From NCBI GenBank assembly GCA_018831265.1, contig JAHJCO010000026.1, forward strand, positions 62,001 to 126,000: a stretch of DNA of 64,000 bases. Reading direction: 5' to 3'. How positions within the stretch are numbered: position 1 is the stretch's first letter; each line of letters begins with the position of its first letter. Below are positions 35,454 through 44,335 of the stretch, one piece after another. The DNA comes from Actinomycetota bacterium. GTDB lineage: Bacteria; Actinomycetota; Geothermincolia; Fen-727; Anoxymicrobiaceae. A program made the position numbers and the translations under genes. The notes under the pieces are model-generated. The model was not told the origin of the DNA. It saw only the letters and a program-made list of their open reading frames with translations, and searched no databases.

Positions 35454-35659
35454 CAGCGCCGCCCCTTCCGGTCCTCAAGAACGGCGTTAAGGGCCGTCTC
35501 GTACTGGTCCCGCCAGTAGGCCAGCCGGTTTCCTTGGTACCCGCTCTCCAATCGCAGTATCCAAGTTTCCTCGCAACCTATCCCGGCCTCGACCAGAGCA
35601 CGGCGTGGTATCTTGTTGACAAGGCGTCTCCTGGTCAACTGCTGAATGGTCGGCGTCAT
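35453..35659 (-). CDS. Small HTH-like regulator, first gene of the leftward operon (E1)
   Basis: A 68-residue basic protein (starts MTPTIQQLTRRRLVNKIPRR) with an XRE-like pattern around residues 15-50. The ATG at 35659 follows AGGAGG and lies about 23 bases from the expected start of transcription. Being next to the divergent promoters, it may repress one or both. The HTH call is weak. Confidence 0.5.
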   Translation of the reverse strand: MTPTIQQLTRRRLVNKIPRRALVEAGIGCEETWILRLESGYQGNRLAYWRDQYETALNAVLEDRKGRR

Positions 35660-35688
35660 TCCCACCTCCTGTTATCCACGACAGACCC

Positions 35689-35717
35689 ATCATAAAGGAT
35701 AACGCACAGGGTGTCAA
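35689..35717 (-). promoter_or_regulatory. Leftward E1 promoter
   Basis: Read leftward, TTGACA (35717-35712) and TATGAT (35694-35689) are exactly 17 bases apart. Half-sites TTATCC occur at about 35672, 35697 (inverted) and 35730 and could be operators. Drives the satellite's replication-packaging operon. Confidence 0.75.
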
Positions 35718-35748
35718 ATAGTTACTAACTTATCCGAATAAATAATTC

Positions 35749-35777
35749 TTGACGGATATTCGCGGTCAGTGTAGTAT
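35749..35777 (+). promoter_or_regulatory. Rightward E1 promoter
   Basis: TTGACG (35749-35754) and TAGTAT (35772-35777) are 17 bases apart. The ATG at 35801 follows GGGAGG. Back-to-back with the leftward promoter, a layout typical of lysogeny switches. Confidence 0.7.
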
Positions 35778-35800
35778 TTTCACTGAGGAAGGGAGGACAA

Positions 35801-36493
35801 ATGGGGAACGCAAGTGACGAGAGGGCGGCGGCCGTCGGAAAGGCCGTCTCCATCTTGCTTAACGGTCGGGATAGTGTCCAAGACTTCAGGAGGGAGGTAC
35901 TCCGAAATAATCTTGTCGCCCCGGGCAACTTTATCACCTGGCGACAGAAGAGGGATTCCGCGATACGGGACCGACTCAATGACGTAGCCACCGGTATTGT
36001 GAAGTCTTACCCCGCCTATGAGGAATTGGATGTTGAGAAGTTCATAGTCACCGGGGAGCTCGCCCCAATGCAGGCGATCAAGCCCGTCCCTGAGTTTTCG
36101 GAGATCGTCCCGGGGGCATCACGAATAACACTCATCATAGACCCAAGGTGTTCAGCCAAAGAGGTCTCCGCCGCCTACGCGGAGACGAAGAAGTTGTTTT
36201 TCAGCCGCTACCCCGGCCCCAAGCGTGACCGGGCCATTGATCCCAAGTACCTAGCCCTGGCGGAATTCGCGGTCCTGAACCGCTACGACAAGAAGACTAC
36301 GACTTGGGAGGACCTCTACACCAAATGGGACCAGGAGGTTTGCGGTGCTCATCCCGACTGGACCTATGGCCAGAAGGCCAATGCCCGTACCAACTTCCCC
36401 AGGGACGTCAGGCGGGCCATCAAGAGCGTAGCTGGCATAGAACTTGATGAACTATGGGCACAGATTGACCGTACTGAGAGGGGGCAGGCATGA
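35801..36493 (+). CDS. Element-specific protein upstream of the integrase (E1)
   Basis: A 230-residue protein without recognised family. It is soluble, with a C-terminal part rich in aromatic and basic residues (KTTTWEDLYTKWDQE, YGQKANARTNFPRDVRRAIK). It is the first rightward gene and overlaps integrase by ATGA. E2 has an unrelated 367-residue gene in this slot. The position is that of a regulator or an accessory (possibly anti-phage) gene in other satellites; this is inference. Confidence 0.7.
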   Translation: MGNASDERAAAVGKAVSILLNGRDSVQDFRREVLRNNLVAPGNFITWRQKRDSAIRDRLNDVATGIVKSYPAYEELDVEKFIVTGELAPMQAIKPVPEFSEIVPGASRITLIIDPRCSAKEVSAAYAETKKLFFSRYPGPKRDRAIDPKYLALAEFAVLNRYDKKTTTWEDLYTKWDQEVCGAHPDWTYGQKANARTNFPRDVRRAIKSVAGIELDELWAQIDRTERGQA

Positions 36494-37638
36494 CGGGGTT
36501 TGTTGCCAAGAAGACTCACAAGGGTGCGGAGGGTGAGACGGTCCGCTGGTACGCGGTCTATGACACCCCCGACGGGCGGCGGCGATGGGAGGCGGGGGGA
36601 CGGCTCAAGCGGGACGCTCAGTCGCTTCTCAGGCGACGTCAGACGGAGATTGCTAACGGCGAGTACGGCAGGCAGGCCGATATCACCTTTGCAGAACTCG
36701 CGACGCTCTACCTCGAGTCCATCAAGCTCGAGGTCAAGCCCTCCTCCTGGAGCGACTACGAGATATGCGTAAGGGTCCACCTCAATCCCACGTTCGGCAG
36801 GAAGAAGATCGGCAATATCACCCCCGCCGACGTCCAGCGGTATAGGACGGTCAAGGCCGCCGAGACCCGGAAGGACTGCACCCCCTACTCCCCCAGGCGC
36901 GTCAACAAGGCCCTCACAATCCTGGGCGCGGTGTTCAAGTTCGGGGTGGAGCACGGGTACCTCCGCGAGTCTCCCACGCGGTTTATCAAGAAGGTCAAGG
37001 AGTCGAGGACGGAGATGGACTTCCTCCGCCCGGACGAGGTCCGGCGCTTCCTCGACGCCTGCGACCCGTACTTCTACCCCATCGCCTGCACGGCAGTATT
37101 CACCGGGCTACGGCAGGGTGAACTCTTCGCCCTCAAGAGGTCGGACGTGGACCTGGGCGCGAAGGTTATCAGGGTCCAGCGGTCCTACCATCCTACACAT
37201 GGTTTCATGGCCCCTAAGAGTGACCGGGGCTCGCGGACGGTCGATATGAGCCCCAACCTCGCGGACGTGCTCCTGGTCCACATGGCGGACACGGGCGGGG
37301 ACCCGGACGATCTTCTGTTTCGTAACGGGGCGGGGAACCCCATCGACTACCACAACGTTGAGAAGAGGGCGTTTCATGCGGCCCTCAAGCAGGCGAATCT
37401 CAGGCGGGTAAGGTTCCACGATCTCCGGCACACCTTCGCCGCGATGATGATAGCGAGCGGTGCGAACATCAAGTACATACAGCATCAGTTGGGGCACTCG
37501 TCGATCTCGATAACGATGGACACCTACGGGCACCTTCTCCCCGGGGCGGGTGAGGGCGTGGGCGCTCAGCTCGACTCGATGATCTACCCCGACGGGGTGA
37601 AGACCGGCGGTCTCGTCGTGGTGGAGGGCGGGGCCTAA
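36490..37638 (+). CDS. int: Tyrosine integrase (E1)
   Basis: A 382-residue site-specific recombinase. It has an N-terminal arm-binding domain (residues 1-60), a core-binding SAM-like domain (about 64-165) and a catalytic domain with Arg208 (TGLRQGEL), His310/Arg313 (FHDLRHTF), His336 (LGHSS) and Tyr346 (MDTYGHLL). It would recombine the 43-base core of tRNA-Pro. Translation is coupled to the upstream gene by an ATGA overlap. Confidence 0.95.
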   Translation: MTGFVAKKTHKGAEGETVRWYAVYDTPDGRRRWEAGGRLKRDAQSLLRRRQTEIANGEYGRQADITFAELATLYLESIKLEVKPSSWSDYEICVRVHLNPTFGRKKIGNITPADVQRYRTVKAAETRKDCTPYSPRRVNKALTILGAVFKFGVEHGYLRESPTRFIKKVKESRTEMDFLRPDEVRRFLDACDPYFYPIACTAVFTGLRQGELFALKRSDVDLGAKVIRVQRSYHPTHGFMAPKSDRGSRTVDMSPNLADVLLVHMADTGGDPDDLLFRNGAGNPIDYHNVEKRAFHAALKQANLRRVRFHDLRHTFAAMMIASGANIKYIQHQLGHSSISITMDTYGHLLPGAGEGVGAQLDSMIYPDGVKTGGLVVVEGGA

Positions 37639-37662
37639 TAGGGCGGCGGACCCGTCACCGAT

Positions 37663-38001
37663 TCAATCCTCTTCCGTGTTAGCGGTGGCGTCCTCGTGAA
37701 AGACAAAAACCGGAGGCCCAATCGCTTTCATGCCCGACTCTCCCGGCACTTGCTGGGGGAGTTGTACGGTTGACTTCATGGCATACGGGACTTGCTTACC
37801 ATCGTCCATGAGGAAGGTTCCTCGATGTAATTCGGAGACATAGGTTGTACCGGCCTCCTCATAAGGGGGGCCTCCGACCTGCACCTTGTCATCGAAAACG
37901 CCTCTGACGCGCTTGAGAAAATCATGCTTGAGTCCGCTCTCGGGTGAGATGAGGTCCGGGTTCGATTGAATCTGCTCGAGGTCGCTAGTATCAAATCTCA
38001 T
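37663..38001 (-). CDS. Hypothetical 112-residue protein (E1)
   Basis: A leftward gene with a GGGGGG ribosome-binding stretch before its ATG. The protein begins MRFDTSDLEQIQSNPDLI and has KHDFLKRVRGVFDDKVQVG in the middle; it is soluble and mildly acidic. No family recognised and no equivalent in E2. It lies between integrase (convergent) and the zinc-finger gene. Confidence 0.5.
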   Translation of the reverse strand: MRFDTSDLEQIQSNPDLISPESGLKHDFLKRVRGVFDDKVQVGGPPYEEAGTTYVSELHRGTFLMDDGKQVPYAMKSTVQLPQQVPGESGMKAIGPPVFVFHEDATANTEED

Positions 38002-38124
38002 TGGTCCCCCCCTATCGGTTGCCTGGGCCTATTCTATACCACGGTGAAGCAGGCTACAGTTTCGGCGGTGCAGGACATGGGGTAAGGGGTCAACGGCGAT
38101 CCTGGGGCAAATGGTGGGGTTATA

Positions 38125-38391
38125 TCAGGCCTGCTCGCCCCGCCTCCGCTCACGATAGGCCCGCTGGTAGGCTCGCTCTCGCTCGAGGGCGGCCGGGTCC
38201 TGAGACCGGCACCGGCGCTTACAGGCGTTGATCTTCTCCCGGTTGGCCGCACGGTAGGCGCGGCCATACTCGGCCAGGCACGGCTTACACCAACGGGTCA
38301 GACCGGAATCTGAGCTACGGTCCTGGCGGAAGTATTCAAGGGTGGCCGGGAAAGAACCACCGCACTTGGTACACGCCTTGGTGTCTAACAA
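38125..38391 (-). CDS. Small CxxC zinc-finger protein, HNH/endonuclease-VII-like N-terminus (E1)
   Basis: An 88-residue basic protein with two CxxC pairs (KACTKCGG, residues 6-13; RWCKPCLAEYGR, about 33-44) and a long Arg/Lys-rich helix. This matches the zinc-binding front part of phage HNH and endonuclease VII-like proteins, but no HNH motif follows. The E2 copy (58284-58541) shares TEYFRQDRSSxSGLTxWCKP. It may bind DNA junctions or the attachment region. Confidence 0.65.
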   Translation of the reverse strand: MLDTKACTKCGGSFPATLEYFRQDRSSDSGLTRWCKPCLAEYGRAYRAANREKINACKRRCRSQDPAALERERAYQRAYRERRRGEQA

Positions 38392-38414
38392 TAAGCCCCT
38401 CCTGAGTAGAGCAG

Positions 38415-38494
38415 TAGTCTAACGTAGTAGACCGTAAACCTGAATCTTTGTAGACCCTGTAAACTCTGTAGACTTTGTAAACTTCGTAGTCTTT
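38415..38494 (+). repeat. E1 right iteron-like cluster
   Basis: Units of exactly nine bases in tandem: GTAGACCCT, GTAAACTCT, GTAGACTTT, GTAAACTTC, GTAGTCTTT, preceded by a looser pair GTAGACC, GTAAACC. Mirrors the cluster at 30514-30575 on the other strand. Candidate binding sites for the RepA-like protein. Confidence 0.6.
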
Positions 38495-38556
38495 CTCCCC
38501 TTGAGCCCTCCCCCTGGTGATCTCCCTCACCCTGCCCGAAACGCCCTTCTACTCAA

Positions 38557-38585
38557 AATCCAGGTAGAGAATAGGTAGAGATGAG
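38557..38585. repeat. E1 right integrase arm-type site (candidate)
   Basis: GGTAGA at 38563 and 38574 (11-base period), ending 73 bases before the right attachment core. E2 has the same 73-base distance. Confidence 0.65.
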
Positions 38586-38650
38586 CCCGCACCCCGGCCA
38601 GGGCCGGATTTGCTTGGTGCGCTTAGATGGCGGTCTAATGCGGATAATGA

Positions 38651-38728
38651 TGGTCGGGACGGCCGGATTTGAACCGGCGACCCCTGGTCCCCCAGACCAG
38701 TGCGCTAACCTGACTGCGCCACGTCCCG
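38651..38728 (-). tRNA. tRNA-Pro (anticodon GGG)
   Basis: Acceptor stem CGGGACG/CGTCCCG, D-arm with GGTTAG, anticodon stem CTGGT/ACCAG with loop CTGGGGG, T-arm GCCGG-TTCAAAT-CCGGC, discriminator A and an encoded CCA (38653-38651). The gene reads leftward and remains whole because E1 brings back an identical 3' end. Confidence 0.95.
38653..38695. repeat. E1 right attachment core
   Basis: 43 bases identical to 30264-30306, here forming the 3' half of the intact tRNA-Pro gene. Confidence 0.92.
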
Positions 38729-38859
38729 ATGGAGTCAGGTCCCTATTCTAGCATGAGGCAGGAGCAGTGGCTGCATGCCCGGTTCGGGTGTGAAAAAAGT
38801 GGTCTGAGGTAATCTCTCACAAAGATCTGGTGTGAGATGATCCTGCACGGTAGATGAAG

Positions 38860-38886
38860 AAAGGGGCCCTCGAGGGGGCCCCTTTT
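38860..38886. terminator. Bidirectional terminator downstream of HU
   Basis: AAAGGGGCCC and GGGGCCCCTTTT flank TCGAG, a strong GC hairpin with A and T runs on its two sides. It lies 24 bases beyond the HU stop codon. Confidence 0.85.
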
Positions 38887-38909
38887 CGTTCCAACAATGA
38901 GTCCGGCCG

Positions 38910-39191
38910 CTACTTCTTCTTGGCGATGGCCTCCTTCAGCGCCTTGCCGGGGCTGAAAGCCGGTGCCTTGCTGGCCGGGATCTCGATCTTCTCCTTGGTC
39001 TGAGGATTGATCCCGATGCGCTTCTTCCTCTTGCGCACCTCGAACGTGCCAAAGCCGACCAGCTGTACCTTCTGGCCCTTCTTCAACGTGTTGGTGATGC
39101 TGTCCAGTACCGCCTCCACCGCGGCTTCGGCGTCCTTCTTCTTGAGGCCGGTCTTTCCCGCTACCTCGTCCGCCAGCTCCTTCTTGGTCAT
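38910..39191 (-). CDS. HU family DNA-binding protein
   Basis: A 93-residue nucleoid protein that bends DNA. It starts MTKKELADEVAGKTGLKK and carries VQLVGFGTFEVRKRKKRIGI in the beta-arm region and INPQTKEKIEIPASKAPAFS, the standard HU signature with the intercalating proline region. The ATG at 39191 is preferred because AAGGGGG lies eight bases upstream. HU often assists integrases, so it could serve the nearby elements. Confidence 0.95.
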   Translation of the reverse strand: MTKKELADEVAGKTGLKKKDAEAAVEAVLDSITNTLKKGQKVQLVGFGTFEVRKRKKRIGINPQTKEKIEIPASKAPAFSPGKALKEAIAKKK

Positions 39192-39335
39192 GAAGTACAC
39201 CCCCTTTGCGACGAGCCACTTTCACCAAGAATTCAACGATTTCGGGGGTCTTCCTTTGAAAAAGTCCGAAAAACAGGCTTTTCTTGCCCACCAGGCCCGG
39301 AAAAAGCCTGTTTCACGCCCAATCCACGACTCTCA

Positions 39336-40658
39336 TCAGCGTCTTTCCGAGCCACGGGCCGTCCTGAAGCGTATGCGTACCGGCGTCCCCCAGAACCCGT
39401 ACTCCCCACGGAGCTGGTTTACCAGGTACCTGCGGTAATCGGGTTTCACCAGACCGGCCTCGTTCACGAATACTACGATGGTGGGGGGCGCGACGGAAGC
39501 CTGCGTAGCGTAGTACATCTTTAGCTGCCTTGGCCCCTTCCTGGGCATCGGCACCCTGTCCTTCACACGGGACATGAACTCGTTGAGCACCGGTGTGGGA
39601 ATGCGCCTGTGCCACTCGTCGTAGATCGTATCCACCAGGGGCAACACCTTCTCCATGCCCCGCCCGGTCTGAGCCGAGACGCGCAGGAGCGGCAGGTGGT
39701 GTGCGAAGCGGAACTTGAAGGTGATCGCCTCCATGACGTCCTTCGCTTTGCCTTTATCCACCAGGTCCCACTTGTTGACGAGCACTACGCAGGCCCGGCC
39801 CGCGGCGTCGACTTTCCCCGCTATCCGCTGGTCGTGCTCGCTGGGGCCCTCGTCTCCGTCGATCACCAGCAGGACCACGTCCGCCTGCTCGATCGCTCTG
39901 TAAGTGCGCACCGAGCTGTAGTACTCGATGTCGGACATCCCGGTGCGCTTGCGGCGAAGGCCCGCCGTGTCCAGCACCCGGTAGCGCTTTCCATCCCTCT
40001 CCACCACGGTGTCCACCGTGTCCCTGGTCGTGTGCGGTTCCTCGTGGACCAGGACACGTTCCTCCTCGGCAAGGCGGTTCAATATGGAGGACTTGCCGAC
40101 GTTGGGGCGGCCGATGATCGCAACCGATATCTCAGGCTCAGGCGCGGGCTCGGCGGCTTCCGGAAGCCTCTCCACTATCCTGTCCAGCAGGTCTCCGATA
40201 CCCAGCCCGTGCTGTGCGGAGATCGTGAGCGGGTCGCCCAGCCCCAGTTCGTAGAAGCGCCCCGCCTCCAGTTCCAGCTCCGCGTTATCGACCTTGTTCA
40301 CAACCAGCAGCACGCCCTTACCCAGCCTTTTCAGCCTTCGGGCCAGCCAGAGGTCGTCCTCGGTGACCACCGTCCTCGCGTCCACCAGCATTATGACCAC
40401 GTCCGCTTCCTCGGCGGCGAAAAAAGCCTGACGCTCTATCTCGCGCGCAAGCCATCCCTGCTCATCGATCCCTACGCCGCCCGTATCGGCGACCGCGAAC
40501 TCCCGGTCCTTCCACGAGGCCCTCACGTACTTGCGGTCCCGTGTTACCCCCGGAGTCGAGTCGACTATCGCGCTGATCTGCGCGGACAGGCGGTTCATGA
40601 GCGTCGACTTGCCCACGTTGGGCCTCCCCAGGATGGCTACGACCGGTAGACCTTCCAA
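39336..40658 (-). CDS. der: Ribosome biogenesis GTPase Der
   Basis: A 440-residue protein with two GTPase domains and a KH-like C-terminal domain, needed for 50S ribosome assembly. G1 motifs are GRPNVGKSTLMNRL (residues 11-24) and GRPNVGKSSILNRL (about 183-196), G3 DTGG and DTAG, G4 NKVD and NKWD. It follows the DUF512 gene by 13 bases, a pairing seen in other bacteria. Confidence 0.96.
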   Translation of the reverse strand: MEGLPVVAILGRPNVGKSTLMNRLSAQISAIVDSTPGVTRDRKYVRASWKDREFAVADTGGVGIDEQGWLAREIERQAFFAAEEADVVIMLVDARTVVTEDDLWLARRLKRLGKGVLLVVNKVDNAELELEAGRFYELGLGDPLTISAQHGLGIGDLLDRIVERLPEAAEPAPEPEISVAIIGRPNVGKSSILNRLAEEERVLVHEEPHTTRDTVDTVVERDGKRYRVLDTAGLRRKRTGMSDIEYYSSVRTYRAIEQADVVLLVIDGDEGPSEHDQRIAGKVDAAGRACVVLVNKWDLVDKGKAKDVMEAITFKFRFAHHLPLLRVSAQTGRGMEKVLPLVDTIYDEWHRRIPTPVLNEFMSRVKDRVPMPRKGPRQLKMYYATQASVAPPTIVVFVNEAGLVKPDYRRYLVNQLRGEYGFWGTPVRIRFRTARGSERR

Positions 40659-40671
40659 TCCGACTCCTCGT

Positions 40672-41952
40672 TCAATCCCCTGCGAGCGCCTCTAAGAGGG
40701 TTCCGCCGTCGTTCGATATGCATTCTATCCGGGTTTCGGCCCGGCGTGAGACCTCTTCGACGCTCATGCCGTCGATGAACCTTCCGCAGGCGTCCAGGCA
40801 GACCCGGCTAACCAGTGCGCGCTCGAAGCCCCCGTTCTCGAGCCCGGTGAGCACGTCCGCGCCCGGAAGGAGGCCGGTTACGGTCACGGACGACCCGAAG
40901 AGCGTGTTCGGGCACACCACCACCCGGGCGCCCATCTCCTCGATGCCCAGCAGCGAGAGCGCCCAGGCCCCCATCGGGCCGCTGACCACGGCGGTAGGCA
41001 TACGGCCCGGGGACGGCGCGCCCCGATCGGCCGCGGCGTAGAACCCGTCTCTGAACACCCGCGTGGGCCCTATACCGTTCTCTATCTGAGGTAAAGAGAA
41101 GTAGTACTCTCGAGCCGGGACCTCCCACCCGGCGAGGTAGAAGAACTCGTCCGCAGGGTAAGGACCCGCCGCGCCGAAGGTGGGTCGCCAACCCTCGAGC
41201 TGCTCGAGGACGAAAGCCGCCGCGCCCGCGTCGAACCGGGTTCGGGCGATCTCCTCCGGCGCGAGGTCGCTCACGCCCACCGGGACTACGCCTATCGAGG
41301 CGGCACCGAGGTAACGCTCGCGCAGGTCGGAGAGTGTGGCGTCCAGGGCCTCCCCGTCGTTCACGCCCTTCATGAGCACTATCTGGAGGTGGATCTCTAT
41401 GCCCGCCTCGAGCAAGGCCTCCAGCGCCGTCATCGCCCCTGTGGCCCTCCTGCTGGCGAAGATCTCTCGCCTCAAAGCCGGATCGGTGGCATGCAGGCTT
41501 ACGTAGAGCGGCGACAGCCGGTCCTCCACTATGCGCTCCAGGTCGGCCGCCGACAGGTTGGTCAGGGTCACGAAGTTCCCGCACAGGAAGCTGAGCCTGT
41601 AGTCGTCGTCCTTCAGGTACACCGAGGGACGCAGGCCCGCCGGCAGCTGGTCGACGAAGCAGAAGACACACCTGTTATTACACGTGCGCACTCTGCCGAA
41701 GACGGGCTCGGCTAGATCCACCCCGGGGTTCCCGCCGGACCCGAGCTCCACGGCAAGCACGCTCCCGCCCCTGTCCACCCGCAGCACGTGGGGTACGTCG
41801 TCCGCCAGGAGCAGCGAGAAGTCTATGAGGTCGCGCATGCTCTCCCCGTCGACGGTGAGTATGCGGTCTCCATCGCAAAGGCCCGCCTCCTGCGCGGCCG
41901 AGCCGAGCGCTACGCGTTCAACTATGGCGGGACCGAAGTCGCTCCTTGACAA
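40672..41952 (-). CDS. DUF512/PDZ radical-SAM-like iron-sulfur protein
   Basis: A 426-residue protein with an N-terminal PDZ-like domain (residues 10-65, including DGDRILTVDGE), a cysteine motif RTCNNRCVFCFVDQLP (about 88-103) that follows the radical SAM CxxxCxxC pattern, and a C-terminal DUF512 domain. The family is encoded next to der in many Gram-positives, but its reaction is unknown. Here it forms an operon with der. Confidence 0.85.
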   Translation of the reverse strand: MSRSDFGPAIVERVALGSAAQEAGLCDGDRILTVDGESMRDLIDFSLLLADDVPHVLRVDRGGSVLAVELGSGGNPGVDLAEPVFGRVRTCNNRCVFCFVDQLPAGLRPSVYLKDDDYRLSFLCGNFVTLTNLSAADLERIVEDRLSPLYVSLHATDPALRREIFASRRATGAMTALEALLEAGIEIHLQIVLMKGVNDGEALDATLSDLRERYLGAASIGVVPVGVSDLAPEEIARTRFDAGAAAFVLEQLEGWRPTFGAAGPYPADEFFYLAGWEVPAREYYFSLPQIENGIGPTRVFRDGFYAAADRGAPSPGRMPTAVVSGPMGAWALSLLGIEEMGARVVVCPNTLFGSSVTVTGLLPGADVLTGLENGGFERALVSRVCLDACGRFIDGMSVEEVSRRAETRIECISNDGGTLLEALAGD

Positions 41953-42139
41953 TGAAATAACCTCCCGGAGTGCATCTTCCCCACCGTAACCGAAGGCCCC
42001 CGGGCTTGCAAGGACCGCGGCGGCCGGCTGGCCGCCTATGCGCTATAATTAGTTCTCCCTCGTGCCGGGTACCCGCGGGAGCCGGCGGGCATGGGCACGG
42101 ACGGGGTTACCGTATCCTAGGATCATAGGGGGATTGATT

Positions 42140-44221
42140 GTGACCGCATCCGACAACAGGGTCAACAAGAACCTCGGGCTGTTCGGGCACGGAGGCTCTG
42201 GTAAGACCACCCTCACCGAGGCCATGCTGTACGCCGGTGGTGCCGTGACCAGGCTCGGCGACGTCGAGCACGGGAACACCACCACCGATTTCGACGAGGA
42301 CGAGATAAAGCGAAAGATATCGATCAACTGCTCCCTCGCGCACCTCGACTGGAAGGACACGGCGGTGACGGTCGTGGACACGCCCGGGTATGCCGACTTC
42401 GTGGGGGACGCCATCAGTGCCGTGAGGGTTGTAGACACCGGCCTGTTCGTGGTCTCGGGCGTGGACGGCGTCGAGGTCCAGACCGAGATAATGTGGGAGC
42501 GGGCCGTCGCGGCCGGCGCGCCCCGGGTCATCTTCATCAGCAAGCTCGACCGCGAACGGGCGAGCTTCGAGCGTGTAATGAAAGACATCAGGGAGACCCT
42601 CCAGGGCAACATCGTCCCCCTCTTCCTGCCGATCGGCGAGGAGCACGACTTCTCGGCCGTGATCGACCTGGTCAGCGGTAAGGCGTTCGAGCCCTCCGGC
42701 CCAGGCAAGTCGAAAGAGGCGCCGGTGCCGGACGAGCTGAGCTCGGCCCTGGATGAAGGGCGCGACAAGCTCGCCGAGGCTGTCGCCGAGACGGACGACT
42801 CGCTGCTGGAGAAGTACCTGGAGGAGGGCCGGCTCTCAGGCGAGGAGATCGCCTCGGGCCTCGCCTCGGGGGTGCGCGAGGGCACCCTCATACCCGTGCT
42901 CTGCGGCTCCTCCACCAGGGGGATCGGCATACCGGAGCTCCTCGACTTCATAGCCGGCGTCTTTCCCGTGGGAGAGGACCTGCCCGACGTGTCCGGCACG
43001 CGGCCCGGTTCCGGTGAGGAGCTCTCCCTGCCGCGCAGCAAGGACGGCCCTCTCTGCGCGCTGGTATTCAAGACGCTCGCCGACCCGTACGTGGGCAAGC
43101 TGACCTACTTCAGGGTCTTCTCCGGTGTGTTCAAGAGCGACTCCACGATCCTGAACTCCAGCCGGGGCAAGGCCGAGAGGGTCGGACAGCTCTTTCACGT
43201 CCAGGGCAAGGACCAGTCACCGACGCCGCGGCTTGTGGCGGGCGAACTGGGCGCTGTGGCCAAGCTCTCCGAGACCTTCACCGGCGACACTCTTTGCGAG
43301 AAGGACAAGCCCATCGTGCTCTGTCCCATCGAGTACCCCGCCCCGGTCATGTCACTCGCGGTGTCTCCGAAGACCAAGGGGGACGAGGACAAGCTCTCGA
43401 CCGCCCTGAGCCGGGTCAGCGAGGAGGACCCGATGCTCACGGTACGCCGCGACAGCGAGGTCAACCAGACGCTTATCTCCGGCGCCGGGGAGACCCACCT
43501 CGACGTGGTCGTCGAGAAGATGCGCCGCAAGTTCGGCGTGGACGTGATGACGGAGATGCCCCGCGTCCCGTACAAGGAGACCATCCGCAGGAAGGTGGAG
43601 GCCGAGGGCAAGCACAAGAAGCAGACGGGCGGCCACGGCCAGTACGGGCACGTGTTCCTGCGCCTGGAGCCGGTCGGCAGGGGCGACGGATACGAGTTCA
43701 CCGAGCATATCGTCGGCGGGGCCGTCCCGCGCCAGTACATACCGGGTGCCGAGAAGGGCGTGGCAGCGGCCATGGATGACGGCTACCTCGCGGGGTACCC
43801 CATGGTGGACATGAACGTGACCCTCTATGACGGGTCCTTCCACTCGGTCGACTCCTCGGAGATGTCGTTCAGGATGGCCGCCGTAAAGGCCATGAAGGAG
43901 GGCTTCGCCAAGGCCGAGCCGGTGCTGCTGGAGCCGATAGTGACCGTCGAGGTCACCGTTCCCGATCAGTTCATGGGGGACGTGATCGGGGACCTCAACT
44001 CCAAGCGCGGCCGCATCCTCGGCATGGTGCCGAAGGGCAGGATGCAGGTCGTCAGCGCCACGGTCCCGCTGGCCGAGATGTCACGCTACTCGATCGACCT
44101 TCGCTCCATAACCGGGGGTCGTGGGGTCTTCTCCATGGAGTCCTCTCACTACGAGGAGGTTCCCGACCACATAGCCCAGAAGATCATCGCCGAGGCCCGC
44201 AAGGAGAAGGAGGAGTCCTGA
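42140..44221 (+). CDS. EF-G-like GTPase (EF-G2 type)
   Basis: A 693-residue translation-factor-like GTPase. It has G1 GHGGSGKTTLTEAML (about residues 13-27), G3 DTPGYADF, and G4 SKLD in place of the canonical NKxD, as in the EF-G2 group. Domains II-V follow, including GGHGQYGHVFLRLEP and the C-terminal GGRGVFSM. The role is uncertain; EF-G2 proteins often lack the normal translocase activity. GTG 42140 is the best start, six bases after GGGGGA. A TATAAT box lies at 42044 without a clear -35 box. Confidence 0.85.
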   Translation: MTASDNRVNKNLGLFGHGGSGKTTLTEAMLYAGGAVTRLGDVEHGNTTTDFDEDEIKRKISINCSLAHLDWKDTAVTVVDTPGYADFVGDAISAVRVVDTGLFVVSGVDGVEVQTEIMWERAVAAGAPRVIFISKLDRERASFERVMKDIRETLQGNIVPLFLPIGEEHDFSAVIDLVSGKAFEPSGPGKSKEAPVPDELSSALDEGRDKLAEAVAETDDSLLEKYLEEGRLSGEEIASGLASGVREGTLIPVLCGSSTRGIGIPELLDFIAGVFPVGEDLPDVSGTRPGSGEELSLPRSKDGPLCALVFKTLADPYVGKLTYFRVFSGVFKSDSTILNSSRGKAERVGQLFHVQGKDQSPTPRLVAGELGAVAKLSETFTGDTLCEKDKPIVLCPIEYPAPVMSLAVSPKTKGDEDKLSTALSRVSEEDPMLTVRRDSEVNQTLISGAGETHLDVVVEKMRRKFGVDVMTEMPRVPYKETIRRKVEAEGKHKKQTGGHGQYGHVFLRLEPVGRGDGYEFTEHIVGGAVPRQYIPGAEKGVAAAMDDGYLAGYPMVDMNVTLYDGSFHSVDSSEMSFRMAAVKAMKEGFAKAEPVLLEPIVTVEVTVPDQFMGDVIGDLNSKRGRILGMVPKGRMQVVSATVPLAEMSRYSIDLRSITGGRGVFSMESSHYEEVPDHIAQKIIAEARKEKEES

Positions 44222-44335
44222 GCCCGCGGCACGGAGCGGCCGCGGCCCTTCGGTCGACCCGGAGCGCCCTCGTACACCGCAGCGGAGGGAAGGTCGCCCG
44301 ACCCGCGGCAGGGAATCCTATCCCGGGGAGATAAG

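Larger units (their letters stand above)
30264..38695. mobile_element. Integrative element E1, candidate terminase-bearing phage satellite in tRNA-Pro
   Basis: The element is bounded by 43-base direct repeats derived from tRNA-Pro(GGG). It encodes a leftward operon of nine overlapping or adjoining genes (regulator, excisionase-type HTH, RepA-like ATPase, small protein, TerL, coiled-coil protein, two tiny proteins, TerS-like), a rightward gene plus tyrosine integrase, and two leftward genes near the right end. No portal, capsid, protease, tail or lysis gene is present. The same plan recurs in E2, so this is a maintained element and not random prophage decay. Confidence 0.85.

Noticed and set aside
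38415..38494. Short tandem repeats that could suggest a CRISPR array
   Set aside because: Units are nine bases with no spacers, and no cas genes are present; they fit iterons better.
30264..38695. E1 as a decayed prophage
   Set aside because: Genes overlap tightly, frames are intact, and an independent sister element has the same gene set.
42140..44221. Tetracycline-resistance (TetM-type) ribosomal protection protein
   Set aside because: G1 motif GHGGSGKTT and G4 SKLD fit the EF-G2 group; nothing resistance-specific is visible.
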